Below, piece after piece: positions 8,399 to 18,860 of a stretch of 64,000 nt of DNA. Both the position numbers and the translations under genes were made by a program. The first letter of the stretch is position 1; the number at the start of each line of letters is the position of its first letter. Source of the DNA: Streptomyces sp. NBC_00236. Lineage in GTDB: Bacteria > Actinomycetota > Actinomycetes > Streptomycetales > Streptomycetaceae. The DNA lies in contig NZ_CP108100.1 of the NCBI RefSeq assembly GCF_036195045.1, positions 1,736,001-1,800,000 on the forward strand. Reading direction: 5' to 3'. Under the pieces are notes generated by a model. That model worked only from the letters and a program-made list of their open reading frames with translations, was not told the DNA's origin and ran no database searches.

Positions 8399-9610
8399 TC
8401 AGTCCTCCAGTGCGGCGAGGCCGGGAAGCGTCTTGCCCTCGAGGTATTCGAGGCTGGCGCCGCCACCGGTCGAGATGTGTCCGAACGCGTTCTCGTCGAA
8501 GCCCAGGATGCGGACCGCGGCGGCGGAGTCGCCACCGCCGACCACGCTGAAGCCCGAGGAGTCGACGAGGGCCTGGGCGACCGCCCTGGTGCCCTCGGCG
8601 AAATCGGGGTGCTCGAAGACGCCCATCGGACCGTTCCAGAAGACGGTGGCCGCGTCGGCGAGCTTCGATGCGTAGAGCTTGTTGGTCTCCGGGCCGTTGT
8701 CCAGTCCCATCTGACCGGCCGGCATGGCGTCGGCGGCGACGGTGGTGGAGTGGGCCGGGGCCTTGGTCTTGAGGTCGGGGAACGCCGGGGCGACCACGAC
8801 GTCGACGGGGAGCACGAACTCCACGCCCTTCTCCGCGGCGCGCTTGAGGTACTCCTGCACGACCGGGATCTGGTCCTCCTGCAGCAGCGAACTGCCGACC
8901 TCGTGGCCCTGGGCCTTGAGGAAGGTGTACGCCATGCCGCCGCCGATGAGGATGCGGTCGGCGCGCTCCAGGAGGTGGTCGATGACGCCGAGCTTGTCGG
9001 AGACCTTGGCGCCGCCGAGCACGACCGCGTAGGGGCGCTGCACGTCGTCGGTGAGCTTCTTCAGGACGCCGACCTCGGTGGCGATCAGGTCGCCCGCGGC
9101 ATGCGGGAGCCTGGCCGGGAGGTCGAAGACCGAGGCGTGCTTGCGGTGCACGGCACCGAAGCCGTCACCCACGTACAGATCGGCGAGCTCGGCCAGCTGG
9201 TCGGCGAAGGCACCGCGCTCGGCGTCGTCCTTCGAGGTCTCGCCGGCGTTGAAGCGGAGGTTCTCGATGACGGCGACCTGGCCGTCGGTGAGCGCGGCGA
9301 CGGTGGCGCGGGCGGACTCGCCGACCGTGTCGGTCGCGAAGGCCACGTCGGTCCCGAGCAGCTCACCGAGGCGGGTGGCCGCGGGGGCCAGCGAGAACGC
9401 CGGGTCCGGGGCGCCCTTGGGACGGCCCAGGTGCGAGGCGACGACGACGCGGGCGCCGGCCTCGGCCAGCTTCGCCACGGTCGGCTGGACGGCGCGGATG
9501 CGGCCGTCGTCGGTGATGGTGGTGCCGCTGAGCGGCACGTTGAGGTCGGCGCGGACGAATACGCGCTTGCCGCTGACCCCTTCGGCGAGAAGTTCGTCGA
9601 TCGTCTTCAT
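8399..9610 (-). CDS. pgk: Phosphoglycerate kinase
   Basis: 403 residues. Transfers the acyl phosphate of 1,3-bisphosphoglycerate to ADP. Motifs seen: VFVRADLNVPLSG with the substrate Arg and Asp/Asn, ASHLGRPKGAPDP, ENLRFNAGE, the hinge FGAVHRKHAS, and nucleotide-site glycines GGAKVSDKLGV and GGGDSAAAVR. It sits between gap and tpiA. A hairpin in the 108-base gap after gap could adjust its expression. TTGGAGGAC lies just before the ATG. Confidence 0.97.
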   Translation of the reverse strand: MKTIDELLAEGVSGKRVFVRADLNVPLSGTTITDDGRIRAVQPTVAKLAEAGARVVVASHLGRPKGAPDPAFSLAPAATRLGELLGTDVAFATDTVGESARATVAALTDGQVAVIENLRFNAGETSKDDAERGAFADQLAELADLYVGDGFGAVHRKHASVFDLPARLPHAAGDLIATEVGVLKKLTDDVQRPYAVVLGGAKVSDKLGVIDHLLERADRILIGGGMAYTFLKAQGHEVGSSLLQEDQIPVVQEYLKRAAEKGVEFVLPVDVVVAPAFPDLKTKAPAHSTTVAADAMPAGQMGLDNGPETNKLYASKLADAATVFWNGPMGVFEHPDFAEGTRAVAQALVDSSGFSVVGGGDSAAAVRILGFDENAFGHISTGGGASLEYLEGKTLPGLAALED

Positions 9611-9646
9611 CTGTCTGGACTCCTTGGAGGACGAGAGAGCATGCAG

Positions 9647-9686
9647 CGGGGCCCGAACGGCGCTGCGTTGCGCCGTTCGAGCCCCG
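9647..9686 (-). terminator. Hairpin in the gap-pgk intergenic region
   Basis: Arms cggggcccgaacggcg and cgccgttcgagccccg pair over 16 positions with one C-A mismatch, around an 8-base loop. It lies between the gap stop and the pgk ribosome-binding site, so it may work as an attenuator or processing site rather than a full stop. Confidence 0.55.
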
Positions 9687-9718
9687 TGCTCACATCGAGG
9701 TGCCTGCCGATCCTGGGA

Positions 9719-10744
<1,026 letters not shown>

Positions 10745-10855
10745 TTAGGTACGCCGGTTTTCGACGCCGGCGAGTTGTATGGGATGTCCCCGACCGCCTC
10801 CGACCCTACCTCTCCGAAGCCTTCGGGGTGACATCGAGCGGGGCCATAGGAACGG

Positions 10856-10893
10856 CGGAAGCCCGTACTCCCCAGTAGGAGTACGGGCTTCCG
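10856..10893 (-). terminator. Hairpin terminator after whiA
   Basis: A perfect 16-bp stem (cggaagcccgtactcc / ggagtacgggcttccg) with a 6-base loop, 95 bases beyond the whiA stop. It closes the uvrC-rapZ-yvcK-whiA operon before gap. Confidence 0.8.
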
Positions 10894-10988
10894 GTTGTCC
10901 GGTCCCCCTCGCTGCGGCGATTACGCAGCGTCAACGCCCGCGGGTGCGCGGCGCGTTCCCCCCGCAGCTCGCCGGCAGGGGGCGCGGA

Positions 10989-11978
10989 TCAGCCGACCAG
11001 GCCGTCGGCCAGCTCTTCGCTGAGAGTGGATTCCGTGCTCGGGATGCCGAGGTCCTGGGCCCGCTTGTCGGCCATCGCCAGGAGGCGGCGGATCCGTCCG
11101 GCGACGGCGTCCTTGGTCAGCGGCGGGTCGGCGAGCGCGCCCAGCTCCTCCAGGGAGGCCTGCTTGTGCTCCATGCGCAGCCGTCCGGCCGCCGCGAGGT
11201 GCTCGGGGACCTCCTCGCCGAGGATCTCCAGCGCGCGCCCCACCCGGGCGCCTGCGGCCACCGCGGCCCGGGCGGACCGGCGCAGGTTCGCGTCGTCGAA
11301 GTTGGCGAGCCGGTTGGCGGTGGCGCGGACCTCGCGCCGCATCCGCCGCTCCTCCCAGGCCAGCACCGACTCGTGGGCGCCGAGCCGGGTCAGCAGCGCG
11401 CCGATGGCGTCACCGTCCCGGACGACGACGCGGTCCACGCCACGCACCTCTCGGGCCTTCGCCGCGATGGAGAGCCTGCGGGCGGCGCCGACCAGCGCGA
11501 GCGCGGCCTCCGGACCGGGGCAGGTCACCTCCAGGGAGGAGGAGCGGCCCGGCTCGGTGAGCGAGCCGTGGGCCAGGAAGGCCCCGCGCCAGGCGGCCTC
11601 GGCATCACAGGTGGCCCCCGAGACCACCTGCGGGGGAAGTCCGCGGATGGGACGGCCCCGGCCGTCCACCAGGCCGGTCTGGCGGGCAAGCTGGTCGCCG
11701 CCCGCCACCACGCGCACGACGTAGCGCGAGCCGCGCCGCAGCCCGCCGGGCGCCATCACGATGAGCTCCGAGCTGTGCCCGAAGATCTCGAGAATGTCCC
11801 GCTTCAGCCGGCGCGCCGCCATCGCGGTGTCCAGCTCCGCCTCGATCACAATCCGGCCGCTCACCAGGTGCAGCCCACCCGCGAACCGAAGAATCGCCGA
11901 GACTTCTGCCTTCCTGCAGCAGGTCCGGGTTACGGGAAGCCGAGAGATTTCGTCCTTCACCGCTGGCGTCATCGCCAT
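10989..11978 (-). CDS. whiA: Sporulation transcription factor WhiA
   Basis: 329 residues, the typical actinobacterial length. WhiA acts with WhiB to switch aerial hyphae to sporulation septation. The N-terminal part is a degenerate LAGLIDADG homing-endonuclease-like fold ([22 protein letters not shown]), and the C-terminal part is a helix-turn-helix with [21 protein letters not shown] near residue 280. Its first codons overlap the yvcK stop by 10 bases, so it is coupled to the operon. The yvcK-whiA-rapZ linkage is conserved through Gram-positives. Confidence 0.97.
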   Translation of the reverse strand: MAMTPAVKDEISRLPVTRTCCRKAEVSAILRFAGGLHLVSGRIVIEAELDTAMAARRLKRDILEIFGHSSELIVMAPGGLRRGSRYVVRVVAGGDQLARQTGLVDGRGRPIRGLPPQVVSGATCDAEAAWRGAFLAHGSLTEPGRSSSLEVTCPGPEAALALVGAARRLSIAAKAREVRGVDRVVVRDGDAIGALLTRLGAHESVLAWEERRMRREVRATANRLANFDDANLRRSARAAVAAGARVGRALEILGEEVPEHLAAAGRLRMEHKQASLEELGALADPPLTKDAVAGRIRRLLAMADKRAQDLGIPSTESTLSEELADGLVG

Positions 11979-13000
11979 GGGCCGATCCTTCCATGCATCC
12001 GAAAAATACGGTCGTACGCGGCAGCCAACAGCTCCGGGTCATGAATCGGATCGCCGTCGGGTGAGGCCACGGGCGCCAGCTCGACCGCGGCGCCGAGCCG
12101 TTTCGCGGCATCGACGAGGGACTCGCGGTCGGGCACGGCGGCCTCGTCGGCCAGCACCACGTCCAAGGCGAGTTTAGGGGCGTGTCGTCCCAAAACCTCC
12201 AAATGACGCTGCGGAGAGAAGCCATCTGTTTCACCGGGTTGCGGTGCGAGGTTCAGCGAGAGGACCTTCCGGGCCTTCGTCTCGATCAGTGCGTCCAGCA
12301 GATCGGGCACGAGCAGATGCGGAATGACGGAGGAGAACCAGGACCCGGGACCGAGCACCACCCAGTCCGCGTCCAGGACCGCGGCGACCGCTTCGGGGAC
12401 GGCCGGCGGGTCGTGCGGGACCACGTGCACGGACTGGACCTCGCCCGGGGTGAGCGCCACGGTGGCCTGGCCGCGCACCGTGTCCACCTGGTCCGGGTGG
12501 TCGGGGTCGTGCCCCTTGACGAGGGCCTGGAGCTCCAGCGGCACGGCGGACATGGGCAGCACCCGGCCGTGCGCGCCGAGGAGCTTGCCGACCAGGTCCA
12601 GGGCCTGCACGTGGTCGCCGAGCTGCTCCCACAGGGCGACGATCAGCAGATTGCCGACCGCGTGTTCGTGCAGGTCGCCCTTGGACTGGAAGCGGTGCTG
12701 GATGACCTGGGCCCAGGTCTGGCCCCAGTCGTCGTCGCCGCACAGGGCGGCCAGCGCCTTGCGCAGATCGCCGGGTGGCAGGACGCCCAGCTCCTCGCGG
12801 AGCCGGCCGCTGGATCCGCCGTCGTCGGCGACGGTGACCACCGCGGTCAGGTCTCCGGTGATCCGCCGCAGCGCGGTGAGCGAGGCGGACAGACCCATGC
12901 CGCCGCCGAGCGCGACGACCTTGGGCTGTGCGCCGCGCTTGCGGCCCGACAGCGGGGTGCCCCTGCGCAGTCTGCGCAGACGCATGTTGCGACTGGTCAC
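11969..13000 (-). CDS. yvcK: YvcK/CofD-like gluconeogenesis-factor family protein
   Basis: 343 residues. The family links UDP-sugar metabolism to cell-envelope and carbon regulation. Its relation to the LPPG transferase CofD is in fold, not known activity. Motifs seen: [20 protein letters not shown] near residue 23, [19 protein letters not shown] near 48, and [18 protein letters not shown] in the centre, the usual nucleotide-sugar binding loop. The GTG start overlaps the rapZ stop (GTGA). An ATG 5 codons in is an alternative. The stop overlaps whiA by 10 bases. Confidence 0.93.
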   Translation of the reverse strand: MTSRNMRLRRLRRGTPLSGRKRGAQPKVVALGGGMGLSASLTALRRITGDLTAVVTVADDGGSSGRLREELGVLPPGDLRKALAALCGDDDWGQTWAQVIQHRFQSKGDLHEHAVGNLLIVALWEQLGDHVQALDLVGKLLGAHGRVLPMSAVPLELQALVKGHDPDHPDQVDTVRGQATVALTPGEVQSVHVVPHDPPAVPEAVAAVLDADWVVLGPGSWFSSVIPHLLVPDLLDALIETKARKVLSLNLAPQPGETDGFSPQRHLEVLGRHAPKLALDVVLADEAAVPDRESLVDAAKRLGAAVELAPVASPDGDPIHDPELLAAAYDRIFRMHGRIGPWR

Positions 13001-13962
13001 TCGCGCCCCATGTCCCGGTGCACGAGCACGGTCTCGATGCCCTCGGCGGCGAGCCGGGCGGACAGCTTCTCCGACATGGCCACCGAACGGTGCTTGCCGC
13101 CCGTGCAGCCGACGGCGATGGTCACGTACCGCTTGCCCTCGCGGCGGTAACCCGCGGCGACGAGCTGGAGCAGTTCCGTGTACTGGTTGAGGAACTCCTT
13201 GGCGCCCGGCTGGTCGAAGACGTACGCGGACACCTCCTCGTTGAGGCCGGTGAAGGGGCGCAGCTCGGGGACCCAGTGCGGGTTGGGCAGGAAGCGGCAG
13301 TCCACCACGAGGTCGGCGTCGACGGGCAGCCCGTACTTGAAGCCGAAGGACATCACGGTGGCGCGGAGCTCCGGCTCCTCGTCGCCCGCGAACTGGGCGT
13401 CCATCTTGGCGCGCAGTTCGTGCACGTTGAGGCTGGAGGTGTCGATCACCAGGTCGGCGTCGCCGCGCAGCTCGCGCAGCAGGTCGCGCTCGGCGGCGAT
13501 CCCGTCGACGATGCGGCCGTCGCCCTGGAGGGGGTGCGGTCGGCGGACCGACTCGAAGCGTCGGACCAGGGCGTCGTCGGAGGACTCCAGGAAGACGATC
13601 CGGCGGGTGACGCCCTTGGACTCCAGGTCGGCGAGGGACTCCCGCAGGTTGTCGAAGAAGCGACGGCCGCGGACGTCGACGACGACGGCGATCCGTGCCA
13701 CGTTGCCCTGCGAGCGGGCGCCGAGCTCCACCATGGTGGGGATCAGCGCGGGCGGCAGGTTGTCGACGACGAACCAGCCGAGGTCCTCCAGACACTTGGC
13801 CGCCGTGCTGCGGCCCGCGCCCGACATTCCGGAGATGATCACCAGCTCGGGGATGGCCACCGTGCTGTCGCCCGTCTCGATCGAGGTGCCCGTACTCACG
13901 TCTGCTGCTCCGTCTGCTCGGTCTGTGCGGTCGTGCCCGTGTTCATTCTCGTTCTCGGTCAT
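12997..13962 (-). CDS. rapZ: RNase adapter/nucleotide-binding protein RapZ
   Basis: 321 residues, longer at the N-terminus than the 284-residue E. coli protein by a Glu/Asp/Thr-rich extension of about 35 residues. The Walker A loop is [10 protein letters not shown] (about 45-54), Walker B-like segment [14 protein letters not shown], and the C-terminal signature [11 protein letters not shown]. In E. coli RapZ controls GlmZ RNA decay in response to glucosamine 6-phosphate. In actinobacteria the RNA target is not known, and linkage to yvcK and whiA suggests envelope and growth control. The start overlaps the uvrC stop. Confidence 0.94.
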   Translation of the reverse strand: MTENENEHGHDRTDRADGAADVSTGTSIETGDSTVAIPELVIISGMSGAGRSTAAKCLEDLGWFVVDNLPPALIPTMVELGARSQGNVARIAVVVDVRGRRFFDNLRESLADLESKGVTRRIVFLESSDDALVRRFESVRRPHPLQGDGRIVDGIAAERDLLRELRGDADLVIDTSSLNVHELRAKMDAQFAGDEEPELRATVMSFGFKYGLPVDADLVVDCRFLPNPHWVPELRPFTGLNEEVSAYVFDQPGAKEFLNQYTELLQLVAAGYRREGKRYVTIAVGCTGGKHRSVAMSEKLSARLAAEGIETVLVHRDMGRE

Positions 13963-16022
13963 GCCGTGCTGCCCCCGTCGTCCTCTTCAATGATCTCTCC
14001 TGTGGCCGTGTTCACGGCGGGCGTGGCCGGGGCGGCCGCGGCGAGGGCGACAGCCACTGATTCCGCCGTCCTGCGGCCTATCCCCGGAACCTCGCAGATC
14101 TCGTCGATTGTCGCCTGCCGCAGCTTCTTCACGGAGCCGAAATGCTTGATCAACGCCTGTTTCCGGGTCTCTCCCAGACCGGAGACCGCGTCCAGGGGGC
14201 TGGAGCGGATGCGCTTGGCCCGTTTGGCGCGCTGGTAGGTGATGGCGAAGCGGTGTGCCTCGTCGCGGACGCGCTGGAGGAGGTAGAGGCCCTCGCTGGA
14301 ACGGGGCAGGACCACCGGGTCGTCGTCATCGGGCAGCCAGACCTCTTCCAGCCGCTTGGCCAGGCCGCAGACGGCGATGTCGTCGATCCCCAGTTCGTCG
14401 AGGGCCCGCTTGGCCGCGGCGACCTGGGGCTGCCCGCCGTCGACCACCAGGAGCTGCGGCGGGTAGGCGAACCGCTTGGGCCGGCCGTCGTCCTCACGGG
14501 GCTCGGCGGCCGCGTCCTGGTCGGGGGCGGCGGGCACGGGTCCCGTGGTAGCGGGGCCGACGGCGGGGCTGTCGGCCCCCGGACCGTCAGTGCCGGTGCC
14601 TTCCTCCCACTCCCCTGTCCGCTCCTTCTCCTGGAGGTAGCGCCGGAAGCGCCGGCTGATCACCTCGTGCATCGAGCGGACGTCGTCCTGTCCCTCGAAG
14701 CCCTTGATCTGGAAGCGGCGGTACTCCCCCTTGCGGGCCAGACCGTCCTCGAAGACCACCATCGACGCCACCACGTCGTCTCCCTGGAGGTGGGAGATGT
14801 CGAAGCACTCGATGCGCAGCGGGGCCGTGTCGAGGCCGAGCGCCTCGGCGATCTCCTCCAGGGCCCGGGACCGGGTGGTCAGGTCGGAGGCGCGCTTGGT
14901 CTTGTGCAGTCCGAGGGCCTGCAGGGCGTTGCGCTGGACCGTCGCCATCAGGTCCTTCTTGTCCCCGCGCTGCGGGATGCGCAGGCTGACCTGGGAGCCC
15001 CGGCGGCCGGCCAGCCACTGGGAGACCGCCTCGGGGTCCTCGGGAAGGGCCGGGACGAGGACCTCCTTGGGGACGGAGTCGCCGGTCTCCTCGCCGTACA
15101 GCTGCTGCAGCGCGTGCTCGACGAGCCCCGAGGTGTCGACGTTCTCCACCTTGTCGGTGACCCAGCCGCGCTGGCCGCGCACCCGGCCGCCGCGGACGTG
15201 GAAGATCTGGACCGCAGCCTCCAGCTCGTCCTCCGCGACCGCGATCAGGTCGGCGTCGGTGGCGTCGGCGAGGACGACGGCGCTCTTCTCCATGGCGCGC
15301 TTGAGCGCCTCCACGTCGTCGCGCAGGCGGGCCGCGCGCTCATACTCCATCTCCTCGGCCGCCGCCATCATGTCCTTCTCCAGGCGGCGGATGTACGTGC
15401 CGGTGCGGCCGGCCATGAAGTCGCAGAAGTCGTCCGCCAGTTCCCGGTGCTCCTCGGGGGTGATCCGTCCGACGCAGGGGGCCGAGCACTTGCCGATGTA
15501 GCCGAGGAGGCAGGGGCGGCCGGTCCTGGCGGCGTTCTTGAAGACGCCGGCGGAGCAGGTGCGTACCGGGAAGACCCGGAGCATCAGGTCGACCGTCTCG
15601 CGGATCGCCCAGGCGTGCCCGTACGGACCGAAGTAACGCACGCCCTTCTTCTTGGCACCGCGCATGACCTGAACGCGCGGGAACTCCTCGTTGAGCGTGA
15701 CCGCGAGATACGGATAGCTCTTGTCGTCGCGGTACTTGACGTTGAACCGGGGGTCGAACTCCTTGATCCAGGAGTACTCGAGCTGGAGCGCCTCGACCTC
15801 CGTGGAGACGACGGTCCACTCCACGGACGCGGCGGTGGTCACCATCGTGCGCGTGCGCGGATGGAGGCCGGACAGGTCCTGGAAGTAGTTGGCCAGGCGC
15901 TGGCGCAGGCTCTTCGCCTTCCCGACGTAGATCACCCGGCGGTGTTCGTCGCGGAATTTGTAGACCCCCGGGGAGTCGGGGATCTGTCCCGGCTTGGGGC
16001 GGTAGCTGGAGGGGTCTGCCAT
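13959..16022 (-). CDS. uvrC: Excinuclease ABC subunit C
   Basis: 687 residues. Makes the dual incisions of nucleotide excision repair. Domains in order: GIY-YIG nuclease at the N-terminus ([10 protein letters not shown] and [14 protein letters not shown]), a Cys-containing region ([17 protein letters not shown]), a UVR helix pair near 205-240 ([20 protein letters not shown]), an RNase H-like second nuclease ([19 protein letters not shown]), and tandem helix-hairpin-helix motifs ending [17 protein letters not shown]. About 45 acidic, Pro- and Ala-rich residues are inserted in the RNase H part. The start at [12 protein letters not shown] is chosen because a damage-type promoter -10 ends 7 bases before it, which predicts a leaderless mRNA. 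Heads the rapZ-yvcK-whiA operon. Confidence 0.96.
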   Translation of the reverse strand: MADPSSYRPKPGQIPDSPGVYKFRDEHRRVIYVGKAKSLRQRLANYFQDLSGLHPRTRTMVTTAASVEWTVVSTEVEALQLEYSWIKEFDPRFNVKYRDDKSYPYLAVTLNEEFPRVQVMRGAKKKGVRYFGPYGHAWAIRETVDLMLRVFPVRTCSAGVFKNAARTGRPCLLGYIGKCSAPCVGRITPEEHRELADDFCDFMAGRTGTYIRRLEKDMMAAAEEMEYERAARLRDDVEALKRAMEKSAVVLADATDADLIAVAEDELEAAVQIFHVRGGRVRGQRGWVTDKVENVDTSGLVEHALQQLYGEETGDSVPKEVLVPALPEDPEAVSQWLAGRRGSQVSLRIPQRGDKKDLMATVQRNALQALGLHKTKRASDLTTRSRALEEIAEALGLDTAPLRIECFDISHLQGDDVVASMVVFEDGLARKGEYRRFQIKGFEGQDDVRSMHEVISRRFRRYLQEKERTGEWEEGTGTDGPGADSPAVGPATTGPVPAAPDQDAAAEPREDDGRPKRFAYPPQLLVVDGGQPQVAAAKRALDELGIDDIAVCGLAKRLEEVWLPDDDDPVVLPRSSEGLYLLQRVRDEAHRFAITYQRAKRAKRIRSSPLDAVSGLGETRKQALIKHFGSVKKLRQATIDEICEVPGIGRRTAESVAVALAAAAPATPAVNTATGEIIEEDDGGSTA

Positions 16023-16029
16023 GGCTCCC

Positions 16030-16052
16030 ACCCTACTTGCGGGCAGTGACAG
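16030..16052 (-). promoter_or_regulatory. PafBC-type DNA-damage promoter of uvrC
   Basis: On the minus strand CTGTCACTG, 8 bases, then TAGGGT. The known RecA-independent damage consensus is TTGTCRGTG-N8-TANNNT, so two of nine upper positions differ, while spacing and -10 match. The -10 ends 7 bases before the uvrC ATG, so transcription would begin about at the start codon. Confidence 0.65.
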
Positions 16053-16080
16053 CACGGTGTGGTCCGGGGATGGTGCCGCG

Positions 16081-16115
16081 CTCCGGGACACGGGGTGGGG
16101 GCACGTGTCCCGGAG
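16081..16115 (-). terminator. Hairpin terminator after the secreted-protein gene
   Basis: A perfect 12-bp stem (ctccgggacacg / cgtgtcccggag) with an 11-base loop, 33 bases after the stop of the exported-protein gene and upstream of uvrC. Confidence 0.65.
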
Positions 16116-16148
16116 TGCGGGGTCATCGGGCCCGGACGGGCCCCGTGG

Positions 16149-17036
16149 TCACGTTGTCCTGCGGCGGTGGCGGGTGCGCAGGACGGTGACGCCGCAGAGG
16201 GCGAGTACGGCGACGGCGCCCGCGGCCGCCGCCCCGGAGGTCGCCGTCAGCGCGGTGCCCGTGGCGGTGCCCGCCGCGATGGCGGGCCCGGGCCGTCCCT
16301 CTGCGGGCTGCGCGCCGGTGGGCCCGTAGCCGCCCGCACGGCCCGCGCGGGCGTAGCCGGAACCGGGGAGCTTGTCCGCGTACGCATTGCGTACCCGGGT
16401 GCGGTAGGCGGCCAGCGTGGTGCCGCCCGCGCCGACCGCACGCACTGCGTCCCCGTCCAGCGGGAGCACCCGGCTGCCCTTCTGGACGTACCAGGCGTCG
16501 ATCTGCGGTTCGCGGAAGACGATGCCGCCGGGCAGTTTGCGGGCGCCTGCGGCCGCGTACCTGGTCTCGTCGTCGCCGGTGGCGATGTTCACCACCTGCC
16601 AGTTCCCGTCCTTCCCCGGTTCGGGGAGTGTCCAGAGTGATGCCTTCTGGCCGTCCGAGGAGACCGCCGTGCTGGCCAGGTAGTCCAGTGCGGCGACGGG
16701 CGCCCCGGGTTCTCCCGCGACGAAGTCCGCGGACAGGGTGCGTACGGGCACGGCCGCGCCCTCGATCCGGGGTGCGGCGGCCGCCCTGGTGACGGCTCCC
16801 TCACGGGCGAAGAAGCGGGACAGCGTGTCCAGGGTCGTGGCGTCGGTGGCCGCCTCGTGGGCCGCCGCCAGGGCCGCCGGGGTGGCCGAGGGCCCGGTGG
16901 CCGCGGCGGCCTGCGGGGCGACGGTGAGCAGGGCGGCACCGGCCAGCACGCCGCTCGCGGCCAGTGCGGCGGCGAACGGACGTGCACGGCGTGCGGTCCG
17001 CGTGGCGGGAAGGCCCGGGGAACGGGTGGAGGTCAT
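16149..17036 (-). CDS. Exported, C-terminally membrane-anchored protein of unknown function
   Basis: 295 residues, not recognised. It has an N-terminal signal peptide (basic MTSTRSPGLPATRTARRARP, then FAAALAASGVLAGAALLTVA with an APQAAAA cleavage-like end near 47), an Ala-rich ectodomain of about 200 residues with a core LWTLPEPGKDGNWQVVNIATGDDE, and a C-terminal hydrophobic helix followed by a basic end (LCGVTVLRTRHRRRTT). There is no LPXTG motif, so it is probably held by the helix itself. The gene starts 4 bases after the stop of the secreted papain-like peptidase, so the two are almost certainly co-expressed and may act together at the cell surface. A role as substrate, partner or inhibitor is only a guess. 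Confidence 0.8.
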   Translation of the reverse strand: MTSTRSPGLPATRTARRARPFAAALAASGVLAGAALLTVAPQAAAATGPSATPAALAAAHEAATDATTLDTLSRFFAREGAVTRAAAAPRIEGAAVPVRTLSADFVAGEPGAPVAALDYLASTAVSSDGQKASLWTLPEPGKDGNWQVVNIATGDDETRYAAAGARKLPGGIVFREPQIDAWYVQKGSRVLPLDGDAVRAVGAGGTTLAAYRTRVRNAYADKLPGSGYARAGRAGGYGPTGAQPAEGRPGPAIAAGTATGTALTATSGAAAAGAVAVLALCGVTVLRTRHRRRTT

Positions 17037-17040
17037 GCCG

Positions 17041-17685
17041 TCACGCCCCTATCCGGTAGAGCGAGTGGGTCCAGGAGAACTCGCTGTTGTTCACGTACCA
17101 GGCGTGCGAGGCCCAGTTGTAGCGGTCGCTGGAGGGCCAGGGATCGCCCCAGTAGACCCAGCTGTTCGCGTCGTCGTACCCGTACAGGACATGCATGTGG
17201 CCGCCACCGGAGGACCACTGGATGCGGGTCTCCACCGGACGTCCGGCGGTGATCTCGGCCTGCACGGTCGGGTAGCGCAGCCAGCCGGTGACATACGAGC
17301 CGGGGTTGATGCCGGCCCAGTACAGACCGTCCTGGACGTTGCCGAGCGAGGCCTGCGAGTTGGGGCACTCGTAGCCCTGGGCACGCCCGAACGCGGCGTT
17401 GCAGAACTGGTTCTGGCTGTAGTTCCGGCCGAACCAGGTGGCGATGGTGTTGCCGGCTGCGGCCCAGCACCAGTTCGTCTTCTGCTGGGCCTGCATGCTG
17501 ATGTTCAGCCGCTGGGCGGCGGCGAGGGTGCCCGTCGCGGAGGAGGCGGTGAACTGCTGACCGGCGGCAGCGGAGGCGTGGTGGTGCTGATCGGCGGCGG
17601 CGGTCGCCGTGGGGGCGGCGAGCAGTACGGCGGCGAGGACGGCTGTCACCGACAGCCGTCCCGGCCGGATTCTTCGGTTGCGCAT
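17041..17685 (-). CDS. Secreted papain-like cysteine peptidase (C39/C70-like)
   Basis: 214 residues. The signal peptide runs over about 31 residues (MRNRRIRPGRLSVTAVLAAV, ending PTATAAADQ). The mature part starts LNISMQAQQKTNWCWAAAGN, where NWCWAA carries the catalytic Cys as in AvrRpt2-type (C70) and C39-like peptidases. The catalytic His is likely in GGGHMHVLYGYDD and the third residue in the WVYWGDPWP segment. A GGGAGG before the ATG decides the start; the open frame runs further upstream without support. Paired with the anchored protein downstream. Probable extracellular peptidase; substrate unknown. Confidence 0.85.
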   Translation of the reverse strand: MRNRRIRPGRLSVTAVLAAVLLAAPTATAAADQHHHASAAAGQQFTASSATGTLAAAQRLNISMQAQQKTNWCWAAAGNTIATWFGRNYSQNQFCNAAFGRAQGYECPNSQASLGNVQDGLYWAGINPGSYVTGWLRYPTVQAEITAGRPVETRIQWSSGGGHMHVLYGYDDANSWVYWGDPWPSSDRYNWASHAWYVNNSEFSWTHSLYRIGA

Positions 17686-17803
17686 GGCGTTCCTCCCATG
17701 GCGGGGGGTGGGGGATCCAAGGAGCGCGTCCGGACGCTGACGAGGAGCATCAACCGTTGTCGGAAGCCGGTCAACACGCTTCAATGCGGGGGAACATCGC
17801 GGT

Positions 17804-17901
17804 GTGAACGCCGGTGGCGGGTGCGTGAACGCTCTCCCCCTGCCACCTGCGGTCCCACACCCGCCGGCGCGGCCCGGCCGTCGCCCGTCGTGAACGTTCA
17901 C
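17804..17901 (+). promoter_or_regulatory. Repeated GTGAACG sites with a perfect 12-bp palindrome
   Basis: GTGAACG occurs at 17804-17810 and 17825-17831, 21 bases (two helical turns) apart. It recurs at 17890-17901 as the perfect palindrome GTGAACGTTCAC, 11 bases before the ATG of the regulator-like gene and next to its GGAGGAC ribosome-binding site. This looks like operator DNA in the divergent region shared with the secreted peptidase. Confidence 0.5.
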
Positions 17902-17912
17902 CTGGAGGACGC

Positions 17913-18839
17913 ATGCAGCACACCGAGGCCGAACTGGCGCAGGTGCTGCACACCGGCCCGTTCCATCTGGCGCTCCGCACCGCACTCTCGGTACGCGGAC
18001 TGCCGCTCCAGCGGGTGCAGCACCATCTGGCGCATCGCGGTGTCAAGGTCGGTGTGACCAGTCTCAGTTACTGGCAGCAGGGCGCCCGCCGGCCGCAGCG
18101 GCCGGAGTCCCTGCGGGCGGTGAAGGCGCTGGAGGAGGTGCTGGAGCTGCCGGGGAACTCCCTGCTCGGGCTGTTGGGATCCGGGGAGTCCGGCGCCGAC
18201 GCCGACCGCCCGCCGGCCCGCTCGTACCGCTCCCTGATGGAGGCCTCCGGGGCGGTGGAGCGGCTGCTCGCGGCGATGGAGTCGCCCTCGGACGGCGGGC
18301 TGCACACGGTGGGGCATCAGGAGCGGGTACGGATCGGTCCCGGCCGCCGGATGGAGGTCCGGAGCTCGCAGCACGTCGTGCGCGCCCACCGCGACGGCGT
18401 CGACCGCTATCTCGCCGTGTACCGCGGCGACCCGGGGTGCGATCCGGCACGGGTCGCGGTGAGCGCCCGGGAGAACTGCCGGACGGGGCGGGTCCGATGG
18501 GACGCGGAGACGGGGGTACTGGTCGCGGAGCTGCTCTTCGACACCCGGCTGCGGGCGGGCGAGACGTACCTCTTCGGCTACGGCTTCGAGGACGGTACGG
18601 GAGGGCCGTGCGGCGAGTACGTCCGCGGCTTCAGCTTCGGCGGCGGGCAGTACGTGCTGCAGGTCGGCTTCGACGAGGAGGCGCTGCCGGTACGGTGCCG
18701 GCGGTTCGCGCAGGTCTCGGCGGGGGCACCGCGCGGGGCCCGGACCGATCTCACGCTCACCGGCCGGCACCGGACCGTTCATCTGGTGGAGCAGGGGGTG
18801 CGGCCCGGTCTGGTCGGCATCGACTGGGACTGGGAGTGA
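17913..18839 (+). CDS. Probable HTH regulator of streptomycete type
   Basis: 308 residues. The first about 80 residues read as an XRE-like helix-turn-helix (LALRTALSVRGLPLQRVQHHLAHRG followed by SYWQQGARRPQRPESLRAVKALEEVLELP), given here in recognisable pieces LSVRGLPLQRVQHHL and SYWQQGARRPQRPES. The remaining 220 residues form an unassigned domain with many beta strands (YVRGFSFGGGQYVLQVGFDE). Proteins of this plan recur in Streptomyces, and I know no defined ligand. GGAGGAC lies 6 bases before the ATG. The palindrome just upstream suggests it may bind its own promoter and that of the divergent peptidase gene. Confidence 0.7.
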   Translation: MQHTEAELAQVLHTGPFHLALRTALSVRGLPLQRVQHHLAHRGVKVGVTSLSYWQQGARRPQRPESLRAVKALEEVLELPGNSLLGLLGSGESGADADRPPARSYRSLMEASGAVERLLAAMESPSDGGLHTVGHQERVRIGPGRRMEVRSSQHVVRAHRDGVDRYLAVYRGDPGCDPARVAVSARENCRTGRVRWDAETGVLVAELLFDTRLRAGETYLFGYGFEDGTGGPCGEYVRGFSFGGGQYVLQVGFDEEALPVRCRRFAQVSAGAPRGARTDLTLTGRHRTVHLVEQGVRPGLVGIDWDWE

Positions 18840-18860
18840 GGCCGACGGTGGGCGGCCGGT

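Noticed and set aside
11969..13795. 608-codon form of YvcK with a long N-terminal extension
   Set aside because: The extra part is the antiframe of rapZ and Arg/Pro/Gly-rich. The GTGA overlap gives the right start at 13000.
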